A stretch of DNA of 64,000 bases from Bdellovibrionales bacterium CG12_big_fil_rev_8_21_14_0_65_38_15 (GTDB lineage: Bacteria > Bdellovibrionota > Bacteriovoracia > Bacteriovoracales > Bacteriovoracaceae): positions 90,955 to 154,954 of the forward strand of contig PCUW01000034.1 in NCBI GenBank assembly GCA_002787775.1, written 5' to 3'. Positions 53,850-62,252 of this stretch are shown in pieces (within the stretch, counting starts at the first letter, position 1; each line of letters begins with the position of its first letter). The notes under the pieces were generated by a model. It was not told the origin of the DNA and made no database searches. It saw nothing but the letters and a program-made list of their open reading frames with translations. The position numbers and the translations under genes are program-made.

Positions 53850-54419
53850 CTATAAAAAATTCTTCAACGCTGCCTTACTGTCCGCATCTACTTTGCTATG
53901 TAAGCTTCCGCCGTGTGCATCCATCGTTACGACGACTGGAAACTCTTCAACGCTTAATTCCCAAATAGCTTCAGGAGAACCAAGATCAAGCCAGTGTACA
54001 CTATCAACTGATTTAATTTTTTCAGCTAGTACCTGAGCCGCTCCGCCAATCGCATGAAAGTAAACACAGCCGTACTGTTTACATCCTTCAAGAGTTTTTG
54101 GACCCATTCCACCTTTTCCAATAACTCCTACGATACCGTAGTCGCGCATCACTTCCCATTGGTAGGGTTCTTCACGAATTGAAGTTGTTGGTCCTGCTGC
54201 TTTAACTTCATACTTTTTAGTTTTTTTGTCCTGAAGAACAACCGGTCCACAGTGATAAATAATTTGGTTCTTAAGTTCAACGGGTGGTTTCGTTCCGTCA
54301 TGAAGTCTTTTATGAACAGCATCTCTACCTGTAAAAAGTTTGCCACTGATCAAAACCATATCACCGACACGAAGTTCTCTGATTTGTTCCTTCGAAAAAG
54401 GATAGTTTAAACGTTTCAT
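53850..54419 (-). CDS. Class I fumarate hydratase, beta subunit
   Basis: 189 residues. This is the C-terminal swivelling half of iron-sulfur hydratases. LRVGDMVLISGKLFTGRDAVHKRL and GPTTSIREEPYQWEVMRDYGIVGVIGKGGMG match the beta domain, with the TxxRM-like and GKGG motifs. VVTMDAHGGSLHSKV is the C-terminal signature. With the alpha subunit upstream (12-base gap), it reversibly hydrates fumarate to malate. The two-subunit form is also used by L-tartrate dehydratase, but a citric-acid-cycle role fits the neighbouring mdh better. AAGGA precedes ATG. Confidence 0.85.
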   Translation of the reverse strand: MKRLNYPFSKEQIRELRVGDMVLISGKLFTGRDAVHKRLHDGTKPPVELKNQIIYHCGPVVLQDKKTKKYEVKAAGPTTSIREEPYQWEVMRDYGIVGVIGKGGMGPKTLEGCKQYGCVYFHAIGGAAQVLAEKIKSVDSVHWLDLGSPEAIWELSVEEFPVVVTMDAHGGSLHSKVDADSKAALKNFL

Positions 54420-54431
54420 TTCATTGTCCTT

Positions 54432-55502
54432 TTAATATAACCATTTTTGAATTGAATTATCGGCTTTTAACTGAATTCCTTGGCGGCGATAAGCCCAGCA
54501 CATATAGGAAATCGATACAAAAAAAGATGCTGGTAAGCGATTAAGTGCTCCGATTTTACAGCCTAATAAAGTCGTTTTGCCACCAAAGCCCATTGGTCCA
54601 ATACCAAGCTTATTTGAAGTTTCGACAATATCTTTTTCAAGATCAGCTAAAACTTTATTTGAGTTTTTGTCATCAAGCTTTCTTAGCAGTTGTTCTTTCG
54701 AGTAAACATAACCTGCACCACGATCTCCACCAATAGTAATACCTAGAACTCCTGGTCCACAACCCTTACCTTGAGCTTTTTGAACGGCATCGAGAATAAC
54801 TTTTCTTACACCATCTAGATCCCTACCCGCTCCCAATTCGTTATTAGGAAGAGAATACTGAGCTCCGACGTTTTCGCATCCCCCACCCTTAAGCATCAGC
54901 TTTATTTCTACAGTATTTTTTGTATGTTGATGAAAATGTAAATCAGGATGACCTGGACCTAAATTAGTTCCTGGATTTTCTCCTGTGAGTGAGTCGACTG
55001 AGTTTTGTCTTAAATAGCCTTTTTTGGTTGAAGCAAGAATGGCTTTATGAACTATTTTAGTAAATTTGATTTGATCAAAATTGGCTGGATGAGAAATATA
55101 GAAGAGAACAGTTCCAGTATCTTGGCAAATTGGCTGTGATTTTTTCTTAGCTAATTCAATATTAGCCTTAATGATATTCATAGCATATTCAGCTGTTGTA
55201 TTTTTTTCTTCAGCAGCTAAAGCTTCAAGAATAACTTTTTGAATATCATTAGGAATTTCGGCCGAAGTAATTCTTATAAGTTCAACAATTGAATTGAATA
55301 AATGGACTTCATGACCAAGTCCTGGAAGTGCCACCACTTTTTTAGCAGTTTTTTTAATAGCTTTTTTTAAGGCCTTATTTTTATCGGTTTTCTTTGTTGT
55401 TTTTTTTGCTGCTTTCTTTGCGATTTTTTTTGTCGCTTTTTTAGCTACTTTTTTAGTTGTTTTTTTATTGAGCTTCTTTGCAGGTCTTTGACGAACTCCC
55501 AC
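54432..55502 (-). CDS. Class I fumarate hydratase, alpha subunit with N-terminal Lys-rich tail
   Basis: 356 residues from GTG 55502. The catalytic domain begins near residue 60 and has the three iron-sulfur cysteines in PICQDTG, GGGCENVG and LLGCKIG. Residues about 7-54 are an unusual histone-H1-like tail of repeated xxKK units, with about 24 lysines and no Asp/Glu apart from one or two. AGGGAGG (complement of 55508-55514) lies five bases before the GTG, which strongly supports translation of the tail; an upstream in-frame ATG at 55541 has no ribosome site. The tail could bind nucleic acid or anionic surfaces; its role is unknown. Confidence 0.85.
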   Translation of the reverse strand: MGVRQRPAKKLNKKTTKKVAKKATKKIAKKAAKKTTKKTDKNKALKKAIKKTAKKVVALPGLGHEVHLFNSIVELIRITSAEIPNDIQKVILEALAAEEKNTTAEYAMNIIKANIELAKKKSQPICQDTGTVLFYISHPANFDQIKFTKIVHKAILASTKKGYLRQNSVDSLTGENPGTNLGPGHPDLHFHQHTKNTVEIKLMLKGGGCENVGAQYSLPNNELGAGRDLDGVRKVILDAVQKAQGKGCGPGVLGITIGGDRGAGYVYSKEQLLRKLDDKNSNKVLADLEKDIVETSNKLGIGPMGFGGKTTLLGCKIGALNRLPASFFVSISYMCWAYRRQGIQLKADNSIQKWLY

Positions 55503-55578
55503 TGAGGCCTCCCTAGGGTTAAAACGATATTTATGAGGCATATTACCAAGCTGTGTCTGTCCATGCTACTTTCATGCA

Positions 55579-57627
55579 ATGATTTCTCTTTCAGGTTTAA
55601 ATCCACAGCAACGCTTAGCGGCGGAAACGATCGAAGGACCGGTGCTCATACTTGCGGGTGCAGGCTCTGGTAAAACGCGTACACTCACTTATCGCATTGC
55701 ACATATGGTGGATAACTTAGAAATTCCACCCTCTCAGATCCTAGGAGTAAGTTTTACCAATAAAGCTGCTAAAGAAATGCGAGAAAGAGTACATTCGCTG
55801 CTTGGCAGAAGAAAAAGCAAAGGCATTACACTTTCAACATTCCACTCCCTTGGAGTGAGAATTCTTAAAAGTGAAATCACAAAGCTTGGTTATCATCGAA
55901 ACTTTTCTATCTATGACACAACCGATCAGATGTCGATAATACGTGAGGGCCTAAAACTATATAAGGCGGATAAAAACTTCGATAAAAAAGTTGTTTTATC
56001 TAAAATAGGTTTTCTCAAAAACAGAGGTATCTCAGCTATTGAGTTTTCTAAAACTCGTCACTTTAATGAGGATGACCCTTACGATATTGCGACGGAAACG
56101 GTCTATCATTTCTATGAAGACAAACTTAAGTTTTATAATGCTATCGACTTCGATGATATTTTATTTTTAGTTGTTAGACTTTTTAAAGAGCATCCAGAAG
56201 TCGCCAGAACTTGGAGTGAAAAGTATCGATATATTATGATTGATGAATATCAAGATACCAACTCATTACAATTTCAACTAACTTTAGGCTTAACGCTCTC
56301 TCATAATAATTTATGTGTTGTCGGTGATGATGATCAATCGATCTATGCCTTTAGAGGCGCTGACGTCAGCAATATCCTTGGTTTTGAAAGTAATTTTCCT
56401 GGTGCAAAAATTGTTAAGCTTGAAGAAAATTATCGCTCCGTCATGCCTGTTTTAAAACTTGCAAACGAAGTGATCAAAGTGAATAAAAATAGACGCGAAA
56501 AAACTCTTTGGAGTAAAAAGGAGAGTTCCGTCGTACCAGAGCTTTGGCTAACGGGTGATACGGATCATGAGGCACAAGCGGTTGTAGAAGAAATACTCAA
56601 ACACCAATCAGAAGGCGGACATCTTGGAGATATCGCCATTCTTTATAGAAGTAATACTCAAGTTCCTCCACTTGAAGATGAACTTCGTATGTCGCAAATT
56701 CCCTACTCCATCATTGGTGGTCAAAAGCTTTATGAAAAAAAGGAAGTTAAGGATTTAGTCGCTTATCTTTCTGTTATCCATAATCCATCAGATCAAATGG
56801 CGATGAGAAGAGTTCTAAACGTTCCTCCTCGTGGCATCGGAACGGCAACTCTTAATAAATTTCTAGAAAAGTCTGAAGAAGAAAGAATAGATCTTTTTGA
56901 AACGATGAAGATTCACTCTAACCTTGCACCGGCAAGGGCAAAGAGTATTGAAGAATTTACGTCACTTATTAACTGGGCAAGAGAGACTTTTGTCACTCAA
57001 CCACTTCCTCAAGCTGTTAGTCTACTTGTTGAAAAAATCGATTTTTTCAATTTTATTGATAAGTCTTATGACAGCGCTAAACAAGCTGAACGAAGACGAA
57101 ATGACATCATGTACTTTATTGACTCGGCCGAGCGTTTTTTAAAGTACCGCGGACAAAATGCAACTCTTGAAGATTTTGTTGAAAAAATCCTCCTTCAAGA
57201 CTCTCAAGATAAACGTGATGAAGAGGATGAAGAAGATGATGATATTAGAAAAAATGAAGTCACCTTAATGACTCTACACTCCTCTAAAGGTCTAGAGTTT
57301 AGACAGGTCTATTTGATTGGAATGGAAGAAGATACACTTCCCCATAAAAGAACTGTTAAAGAAGGCGATGATATTGGTGAAGAAAGACGTTTGTGTTATG
57401 TCGGTATCACTAGAGCTCAAGAGCGTTTGATTATGACCTATTGTAAGGAGCGTGAGCTGTTTGGTAAAAAGACACCACGACACCCCTCAAGGTTTATGAA
57501 TGAGCTTATGGATAAAGATTTTTTTATCCATAAGGACGTAACATCCTTTGGTCACCTCACTGTTGAAGAAGCCGATGCTTATAAAAAGGGCTTTTTCTCA
57601 AATCTTAGAGACTCTTTAGACGATTAA
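55579..57627 (+). CDS. rep: Rep/UvrD/PcrA-type superfamily 1 DNA helicase
   Basis: 682 residues; unwinds DNA 3' to 5' in replication restart or repair. All seven helicase motifs are readable: Q motif LNPQQRLA, motif I AGAGSGKT (29-36), Ia VSFTNKAAKEM, II DEYQDTN, III VVGDDDQSIYAFRGA, IV region ILYRSNTQ, V VTLMTLHSSKGLEF and VI VGITRAQERL. GRRKSKGITLSTFHSLGVRILK resembles E. coli Rep more than UvrD, and the length (Rep is 673) agrees. Divergent from the fumarase alpha gene, with starts only 76 bases apart. Confidence 0.88.
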   Translation: MISLSGLNPQQRLAAETIEGPVLILAGAGSGKTRTLTYRIAHMVDNLEIPPSQILGVSFTNKAAKEMRERVHSLLGRRKSKGITLSTFHSLGVRILKSEITKLGYHRNFSIYDTTDQMSIIREGLKLYKADKNFDKKVVLSKIGFLKNRGISAIEFSKTRHFNEDDPYDIATETVYHFYEDKLKFYNAIDFDDILFLVVRLFKEHPEVARTWSEKYRYIMIDEYQDTNSLQFQLTLGLTLSHNNLCVVGDDDQSIYAFRGADVSNILGFESNFPGAKIVKLEENYRSVMPVLKLANEVIKVNKNRREKTLWSKKESSVVPELWLTGDTDHEAQAVVEEILKHQSEGGHLGDIAILYRSNTQVPPLEDELRMSQIPYSIIGGQKLYEKKEVKDLVAYLSVIHNPSDQMAMRRVLNVPPRGIGTATLNKFLEKSEEERIDLFETMKIHSNLAPARAKSIEEFTSLINWARETFVTQPLPQAVSLLVEKIDFFNFIDKSYDSAKQAERRRNDIMYFIDSAERFLKYRGQNATLEDFVEKILLQDSQDKRDEEDEEDDDIRKNEVTLMTLHSSKGLEFRQVYLIGMEEDTLPHKRTVKEGDDIGEERRLCYVGITRAQERLIMTYCKERELFGKKTPRHPSRFMNELMDKDFFIHKDVTSFGHLTVEEADAYKKGFFSNLRDSLDD

Positions 57628-57709
57628 TTTCAAAGACTTAGCCCTTCAACAATTCCGACTAAAGTAATCCGCTATATCGACCGATATGTTCTGCATGAGA
57701 ATTGAAAAA

Positions 57710-57892
57710 ATGGGCGAATACGCCAAATTTAATTTGCGAATGATTAATGACCAAGGTTCACAAGCTGAGCAGACGAAGCGTCTTGTCGATAAGATGAAAG
57801 AATTACAAGACCAAGCTTCTGCAAAATTAAGTCAGCCAAGTGAGCATATGCAAAAATTTAATAATTCGCTTAAGAAATTAGACGTTATTTAG
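57710..57892 (+). CDS. Small helical protein, unknown
   Basis: 60 residues from ATG 57710, or 68 from an in-frame ATG at 57686. EQTKRLVDKMKELQDQASAKL is a predicted amphipathic helix. No signal sequence or domain is recognised. GAGAA a few bases upstream of 57710 is a fair ribosome site. Support comes partly from its stop: it overlaps the convergent lipoprotein gene by eight bases, the same convergent-overlap pattern seen at nine other gene ends in the window. Confidence 0.5.
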   Translation: MGEYAKFNLRMINDQGSQAEQTKRLVDKMKELQDQASAKLSQPSEHMQKFNNSLKKLDVI

Positions 57893-58217
57893 CTTTTTGA
57901 TATTCATCCCAACTTAAATCGATACTCCACTGAGATACGAGTGGAATGATGGATACAAGTTGATCCCAAAAATCACTTTCGATTGAAAGATTGATGGCTT
58001 GAACGCGATTGCATTCAGGAGCTTTTGCCTGCTTTAAAAGCTCATCTAAATCTACAACTTTTTGACCAAAACCAAATTCTCTATGAATAAAAAGCGACTG
58101 ACCTTGGGCCTGCTCTTTTTTTTGTTTTAATTTTACAGATCCACCACAACGACCAGGGCTGACTTTAAGACTACTCGAACAAGAAACCAAGAATATCATC
58201 AAGAATGCTATTTTCAT
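57885..58217 (-). CDS. Small lipoprotein, unknown
   Basis: About 110 residues from ATG 58217. Short signal with lipobox LVSC (about 9-12), then a Ser-rich start and a polar domain with two Cys (RCGG, PECNRV) that may pair. It starts just after the stop of another small lipoprotein gene; AGGAA precedes it. Together they form a lipoprotein pair at the end of the leucine-degradation operon. No function recognised. Confidence 0.7.
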   Translation of the reverse strand: MKIAFLMIFLVSCSSSLKVSPGRCGGSVKLKQKKEQAQGQSLFIHREFGFGQKVVDLDELLKQAKAPECNRVQAINLSIESDFWDQLVSIIPLVSQWSIDLSWDEYQKAK

Positions 58218-58218
58218 C

Positions 58219-58572
58219 TTATCGTTCCTGATTCTTTGGCTTTTGCACAAAAGCCTCAGCTTGCCATTTGATTGGCCAATACATGCCAAAACTCAAGATC
58301 CTAGGCCACCAAACGTCCCAACCACTCACTTCATAAACAGAAAGTTTAGATACACTCACGGCCCCGGCTTTTGAAAAGGCTTGCTCAAGTGAAACGGGAA
58401 GAGGTGAATCAACTGCACCCCATAAATACAATGGAACTGTTCCTTCAACTTTGATAAAGACATCATGCCCTGGTTTAGAACCCCAGTAAATTGGTAAGCT
58501 CTCAGATGTTTGAGCAGCAAACTCGAGTCGAGAGCAGCTAATAAATATAAAGCTTAGCAGTATTAACTTCAT
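58219..58572 (-). CDS. Small lipoprotein, unknown
   Basis: 117 residues. Signal with lipobox FISC (about 10-13). The mature part contains SLPIYWGSKPGHDVFIKVEGTVPLYLWG and many Trp/Tyr (SGWDVWWPRILSFGMYW), suggesting a compact beta domain at a membrane interface. Start overlaps the crotonase stop by four bases, so it is coupled to the leucine-degradation operon by translation, although a metabolic role is not evident. Confidence 0.68.
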   Translation of the reverse strand: MKLILLSFIFISCSRLEFAAQTSESLPIYWGSKPGHDVFIKVEGTVPLYLWGAVDSPLPVSLEQAFSKAGAVSVSKLSVYEVSGWDVWWPRILSFGMYWPIKWQAEAFVQKPKNQER

Positions 58573-59390
58573 AGACCTTGAAAGTTCGCTTTTCTTTTTT
58601 CAAGGAGCGCATTAACGGCTTCTTTATGATCTTGCGTACGCTGAGTAATACCTTGAAATGTCGCAAGCATATCAAGCGCTTGAGCAAGCTCAGCTTTTTG
58701 TGAAAATCTTAAAGCTTTCTTTGTCATTGATAAGGCAATCGGGGCCATCTGTAGAATTTGGCTTGCAAGCTTTTGTACAGTCTCAAGCTCATCCCCATTG
58801 GAAGCTAAACGATTGATCATGCCCCAAGAAAGAGCTTCTGTGGCACTAACCTTTCGCCCAGTTAAAAACATTTCCATTGCTCTAGGCCATCCGATAACTC
58901 TAGGAAGAAAATAGGTACCACCATCACCAGGAACTAATCCAAGTTTGGCGAATGTTTCACTAAAGAAGGCATCACTACTAGCAACACGAAGATCGGCCAT
59001 ACAAGCAAAGTCACAACCTGCTCCAACGGCAGCTCCGTTAACAAGAGCAATTACAGGTTTTGATAAAGCTTCCATCATTAAAGGAATTCTTTGAATGCCT
59101 TTTTGGTAACGTTCACGAAGCTCATTTGATGAACCTGCAAACATTCCAGTTTCATCTCTCATTGCTTTAATATCTCCGCCAGCACAAAAGTGCTTACCAG
59201 CACCAGTAACGACGAATAGACGGACACGATCATCCCTATCAGCTTGTGGCATCATCGTAACAAGAGACTCAATCATTTCGTCGCTAAAAGCATTACTTGC
59301 TTCAGGGCGATTTAGTGTCACCCACAAGATACCTTCTTGGTCCAAAACGACCATGAGATCTTTCCATTGATGAGTTGACCAATCTATCAT
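58569..59390 (-). CDS. Enoyl-CoA hydratase/isomerase family protein
   Basis: 273 residues, crotonase fold. VTLNRPEASNAFSDEMIESL, GAGKHFCAGGDIKAM (oxyanion-hole CAGGD) and NGAAVGAGCDFACMADLRVAS are family signatures, and FSETFAKLGLVPGDGGTYFLPRVIG holds the active-site loop. Last enzyme of the leucine-degradation operon; the second crotonase here, LiuC, is upstream. It may hydrate another short-branched enoyl-CoA. Overlaps both neighbours by four bases. Confidence 0.85.
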   Translation of the reverse strand: MIDWSTHQWKDLMVVLDQEGILWVTLNRPEASNAFSDEMIESLVTMMPQADRDDRVRLFVVTGAGKHFCAGGDIKAMRDETGMFAGSSNELRERYQKGIQRIPLMMEALSKPVIALVNGAAVGAGCDFACMADLRVASSDAFFSETFAKLGLVPGDGGTYFLPRVIGWPRAMEMFLTGRKVSATEALSWGMINRLASNGDELETVQKLASQILQMAPIALSMTKKALRFSQKAELAQALDMLATFQGITQRTQDHKEAVNALLEKRKANFQGL

Positions 59391-60286
59391 GAATTCTCCG
59401 CAATTTTTGCTTGATAAGCTTTTGAAGCACTAGAGCGACCAAGCTTAGATAAAATGAATGTTGAAGCTTTAACAAGTTTAGATAAATCAATCCCTGTTGA
59501 AATCCCCATTAAATCAAACATCTGAACCACATCTTCGGAAGCGACGTTTCCGCTAGCACCTTTTGCATAGGGACAACCGCCAAGACCTCCAGCAGAGGAG
59601 TCGAAGGTTCTTGCCCCTTCCTGATAAGCCGAATAAATATTCGCTAAGGCCATTCCGCGAGTGTCATGAAAGTGCCATGCAATTTTAGACATATCAGTTG
59701 TAGCTTTTAAAAACTGGTATATTTTTTTGACTTGCTCAGGGTGGCCTATACCGATGGTATCTCCAAGGGAGACTTCATAACACCCAAAGGAAAATAATTT
59801 ATCTAAAACAAGTTTTAAGGTATCTAAGCTAGTGTCCCCTTCATAAGGGCAGCCAAAGACTGTTGAGATATAACCTCGAACTTTAACTTTCTGTTTTTGG
59901 GCCTCAAGGCAAACAAGTCTAATACGCTCCAAACTTTCATCAATCGTGGCATTAATATTTTTTTTGTTAAACTCTTCGCTAGTTGCGGTAAAGACAGCAA
60001 TTTCTTTAATGCCTAAATCGTTGGCAATTTCAAAACCTTTTAAATTTGGTACAAGGCAAGGAAGCATGTCAAAATTGATAGACTTGGCTTTCAATCCCTC
60101 AATTAACTCTTTAGCATCACTCATTTGGGGAATTTTCTCGGAGCGAACAAAACTAGTGGCTTCAATTGTTGAAAACCCTGCTTCAATAAGCATTTCAATA
60201 AATTGCATTTTTGAATTTGTATCTAGAATAGTTTTTTCGTTTTGCAAACCATCCCTAGGTCCAACTTCTACAATTCTAACACTCAC
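59387..60286 (-). CDS. mvaB: Hydroxymethylglutaryl-CoA lyase
   Basis: 299 residues. It splits HMG-CoA to acetyl-CoA and acetoacetate, the last step of leucine breakdown. VEVGPRDGLQNEK is the DmpG/HMGL-type opening with the metal-binding Asp; GYISTVFGCPYEG, EVSLGDTIGIG and WHFHDTRGMALAN provide the metal His pair. SSAGGLGGCPYAKGASGNVASED is the C-terminal signature with the catalytic Cys (GGCP). Its product could feed the acetoacetyl-CoA synthetase encoded downstream on the same strand. Confidence 0.94.
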   Translation of the reverse strand: MSVRIVEVGPRDGLQNEKTILDTNSKMQFIEMLIEAGFSTIEATSFVRSEKIPQMSDAKELIEGLKAKSINFDMLPCLVPNLKGFEIANDLGIKEIAVFTATSEEFNKKNINATIDESLERIRLVCLEAQKQKVKVRGYISTVFGCPYEGDTSLDTLKLVLDKLFSFGCYEVSLGDTIGIGHPEQVKKIYQFLKATTDMSKIAWHFHDTRGMALANIYSAYQEGARTFDSSAGGLGGCPYAKGASGNVASEDVVQMFDLMGISTGIDLSKLVKASTFILSKLGRSSASKAYQAKIAENS

Positions 60287-60774
60287 TTTATCTCCTCAAG
60301 TTCGACCAAAATAAGTCCACCATCAACTTGTTGGCCTTCAGAAACATTTAATTTGGAAATGACTCCATCTGAAGAAGCCTTAATCGTATGCTCCATTTTC
60401 ATTGCTTCCATCACTAAAATAGATTCACCTTGAGTAATGGAATCTCCAACCTTTTTCATGATCTTTAAAATTTTACCAGGCATAGGTGAAACCATAGCCC
60501 CATGTAAGGCTCCACCACCTCTTGCAAGAACAGCAGCATCTTCAACAATAAAAGATCGACTTTGGATAGCGAGGAACGTTTTCTCACCAAATTTCTTTGA
60601 AAAAACTTGGTGGCGATTAGTTGAGTTATTATCAAGCCTAGATGTAATCAGATGTTCTGCTTGACGATCAAAACTAAAAGTTTTTCCTTCCAGTTCGAAT
60701 TCCACATGACCATTCGTCTGCTTTATAATTTTGACATCTATTTCCTGATTATTGATCAATAGTTTTTTATTCAT
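60283..60774 (-). CDS. Biotin carboxyl carrier part of methylcrotonyl-CoA carboxylase (separate gene)
   Basis: 163 residues. The C-terminal 75 residues form a biotinyl domain with the biotin site VMEAMKMEH (Lys of MKM) and the helper PMPGKI. Residues 1-85 correspond to the BT bridging domain that normally lies between biotin carboxylase and carrier in a single alpha subunit. Start ATG 60774 overlaps the biotin carboxylase stop by four bases (ATGA). The alpha subunit is therefore split in two, which is uncommon for this enzyme. Confidence 0.85.
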   Translation of the reverse strand: MNKKLLINNQEIDVKIIKQTNGHVEFELEGKTFSFDRQAEHLITSRLDNNSTNRHQVFSKKFGEKTFLAIQSRSFIVEDAAVLARGGGALHGAMVSPMPGKILKIMKKVGDSITQGESILVMEAMKMEHTIKASSDGVISKLNVSEGQQVDGGLILVELEEIK

Positions 60775-62252
60775 AATCTAAATCCTACTAGACGATCCCA
60801 AGCAGACTCAATATTTTGAGATATTTGTGATGTCGATGTATTACCAAGTAAATGAGCAGCAACAGCAAGAGATAATTCTTCTTGATTTAATTTTTTGGGT
60901 TGAAGATCATCTTTATAAGTCTGCACGAAGTGAGTGAAAGTCTCACCTTCAATAAATTTTTTATGAGTTAAAATGCGAGATAAATAATCTCTATTCGTCG
61001 TCAGTCCTAAAAAAGGAACTTCTTTAAGAGCAGACAATGCTGCTTTAATCGCTCCGGCGCGATCACTAGCGTAAACAACTAATTTAGCAAGCATTGGATC
61101 AAAACTAATAGTCACACTATTACCATCTTGATAACCAGTATCAAGACGAGCTTGTGTTTTTCCTACAGTAAATATTTTCCCAATAGATGGAAGAAAATTA
61201 TTATCAGGATCTTCGGCATAAATTCTAAGCTCTATTGAATGGCCACGCTGAACAAGACTTTCTTGGGAGTAGGATAACTTTAACCCACTAGCGACTTCTA
61301 TTTGAAGCTTAACTAAGTCAAGACCTGTTACCATCTCCGTTACTGGGTGCTCAACTTGTAAACGTGTATTCATTTCAAGAAAATAGAAGGCACCAGGAAT
61401 ATCACCATCAAGAATAAACTCGATCGTTCCAGCACCTTCATAATCAATGGCTTTAGTGATGGTCGTAGCGACTTCTGTCATTCTTTTTCTTAATTTTTCA
61501 TCTAGAGCAACTGATGGTGATTCTTCAACAATCTTTTGGTGACGACGTTGAATCGAACACTCACGCTCAAACAGATGAGTATGATTGCCATGTTGATCAC
61601 TCATGACTTGAATTTCAATATGTCTTGGGTTTTTAATATATTTTTCTATCAAGACTCGATCATCTCCAAAAGCATTCTTTGCTTCTCTTTTGGCAGCGTC
61701 TAATGATTCATCAAAGTCTTTGTCTTGTTCAACAATTCGCATCCCTTTACCACCGCCACCAGCAGAGGCTTTAATTAAGACGGGATAGCCAATTTTTGAT
61801 GCTTCTTTTTTTAGTAGCGAAGGGTCTTGGTTATCACCGTGATAACCAGGAATAAGAGGAATACCTACTTCTTCCATCTTTCTTTTAGAGCCTGTTTTAT
61901 CGCCCATTAAAATCATCGACTCAGGAGAAGGACCAATAAATTTAATGCCTGCTTTAGTGACTTTAGTACAGAACCCAGCATTTTCGGAAAGAAAGCCATA
62001 GCCAGGATGAATGGCATCAACGCCTAGATCTTTACAGATTTTAATAATCAAATCTTGATTAAGATACGTATCTTTTAAAGCCCCTGAACCAAGACAAACA
62101 AATTGATCACCGGCCATTGAATGAGGAAGATCTTTTTCTTCGTCGGTATAAAGTGTGACACAAGAAATGCCAAGCTCTCTACAGGTCTTCACTACGCGAA
62201 TAGCGATTTCGCCTCGGTTTGCAATGAGTATTTTTTTAAATTGTATTGTCAT
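60771..62252 (-). CDS. Biotin carboxylase part of methylcrotonyl-CoA carboxylase
   Basis: About 493 residues. ATP-grasp biotin carboxylase: KKILIANRGEIAIRV opening, KASAGGGGKGMRIV (ATP Gly-rich loop), RHIEIQVMSD, ERECSIQRRHQKIVEESPS, EFILDG, FLEMNTRLQVEHPVTEMVTGLDLV and VELRIYAEDP-type segment (here IELRIYAEDP). It carboxylates the biotin of the carrier encoded next. Start set at ATG 62252, where the liuC stop and this start share a base (TAATG); ATG 62264 is an alternative. With its partner it totals about 656 residues, the size of a fused alpha subunit. Confidence 0.88.
   Translation of the reverse strand: MTIQFKKILIANRGEIAIRVVKTCRELGISCVTLYTDEEKDLPHSMAGDQFVCLGSGALKDTYLNQDLIIKICKDLGVDAIHPGYGFLSENAGFCTKVTKAGIKFIGPSPESMILMGDKTGSKRKMEEVGIPLIPGYHGDNQDPSLLKKEASKIGYPVLIKASAGGGGKGMRIVEQDKDFDESLDAAKREAKNAFGDDRVLIEKYIKNPRHIEIQVMSDQHGNHTHLFERECSIQRRHQKIVEESPSVALDEKLRKRMTEVATTITKAIDYEGAGTIEFILDGDIPGAFYFLEMNTRLQVEHPVTEMVTGLDLVKLQIEVASGLKLSYSQESLVQRGHSIELRIYAEDPDNNFLPSIGKIFTVGKTQARLDTGYQDGNSVTISFDPMLAKLVVYASDRAGAIKAALSALKEVPFLGLTTNRDYLSRILTHKKFIEGETFTHFVQTYKDDLQPKKLNQEELSLAVAAHLLGNTSTSQISQNIESAWDRLVGFRL

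Noticed and set aside
54432..55502. Poly-lysine stretch of fumarase alpha as a frameshift or misread non-coding sequence
   Set aside because: The frame is open through the stretch and a near-perfect ribosome site precedes the GTG start.
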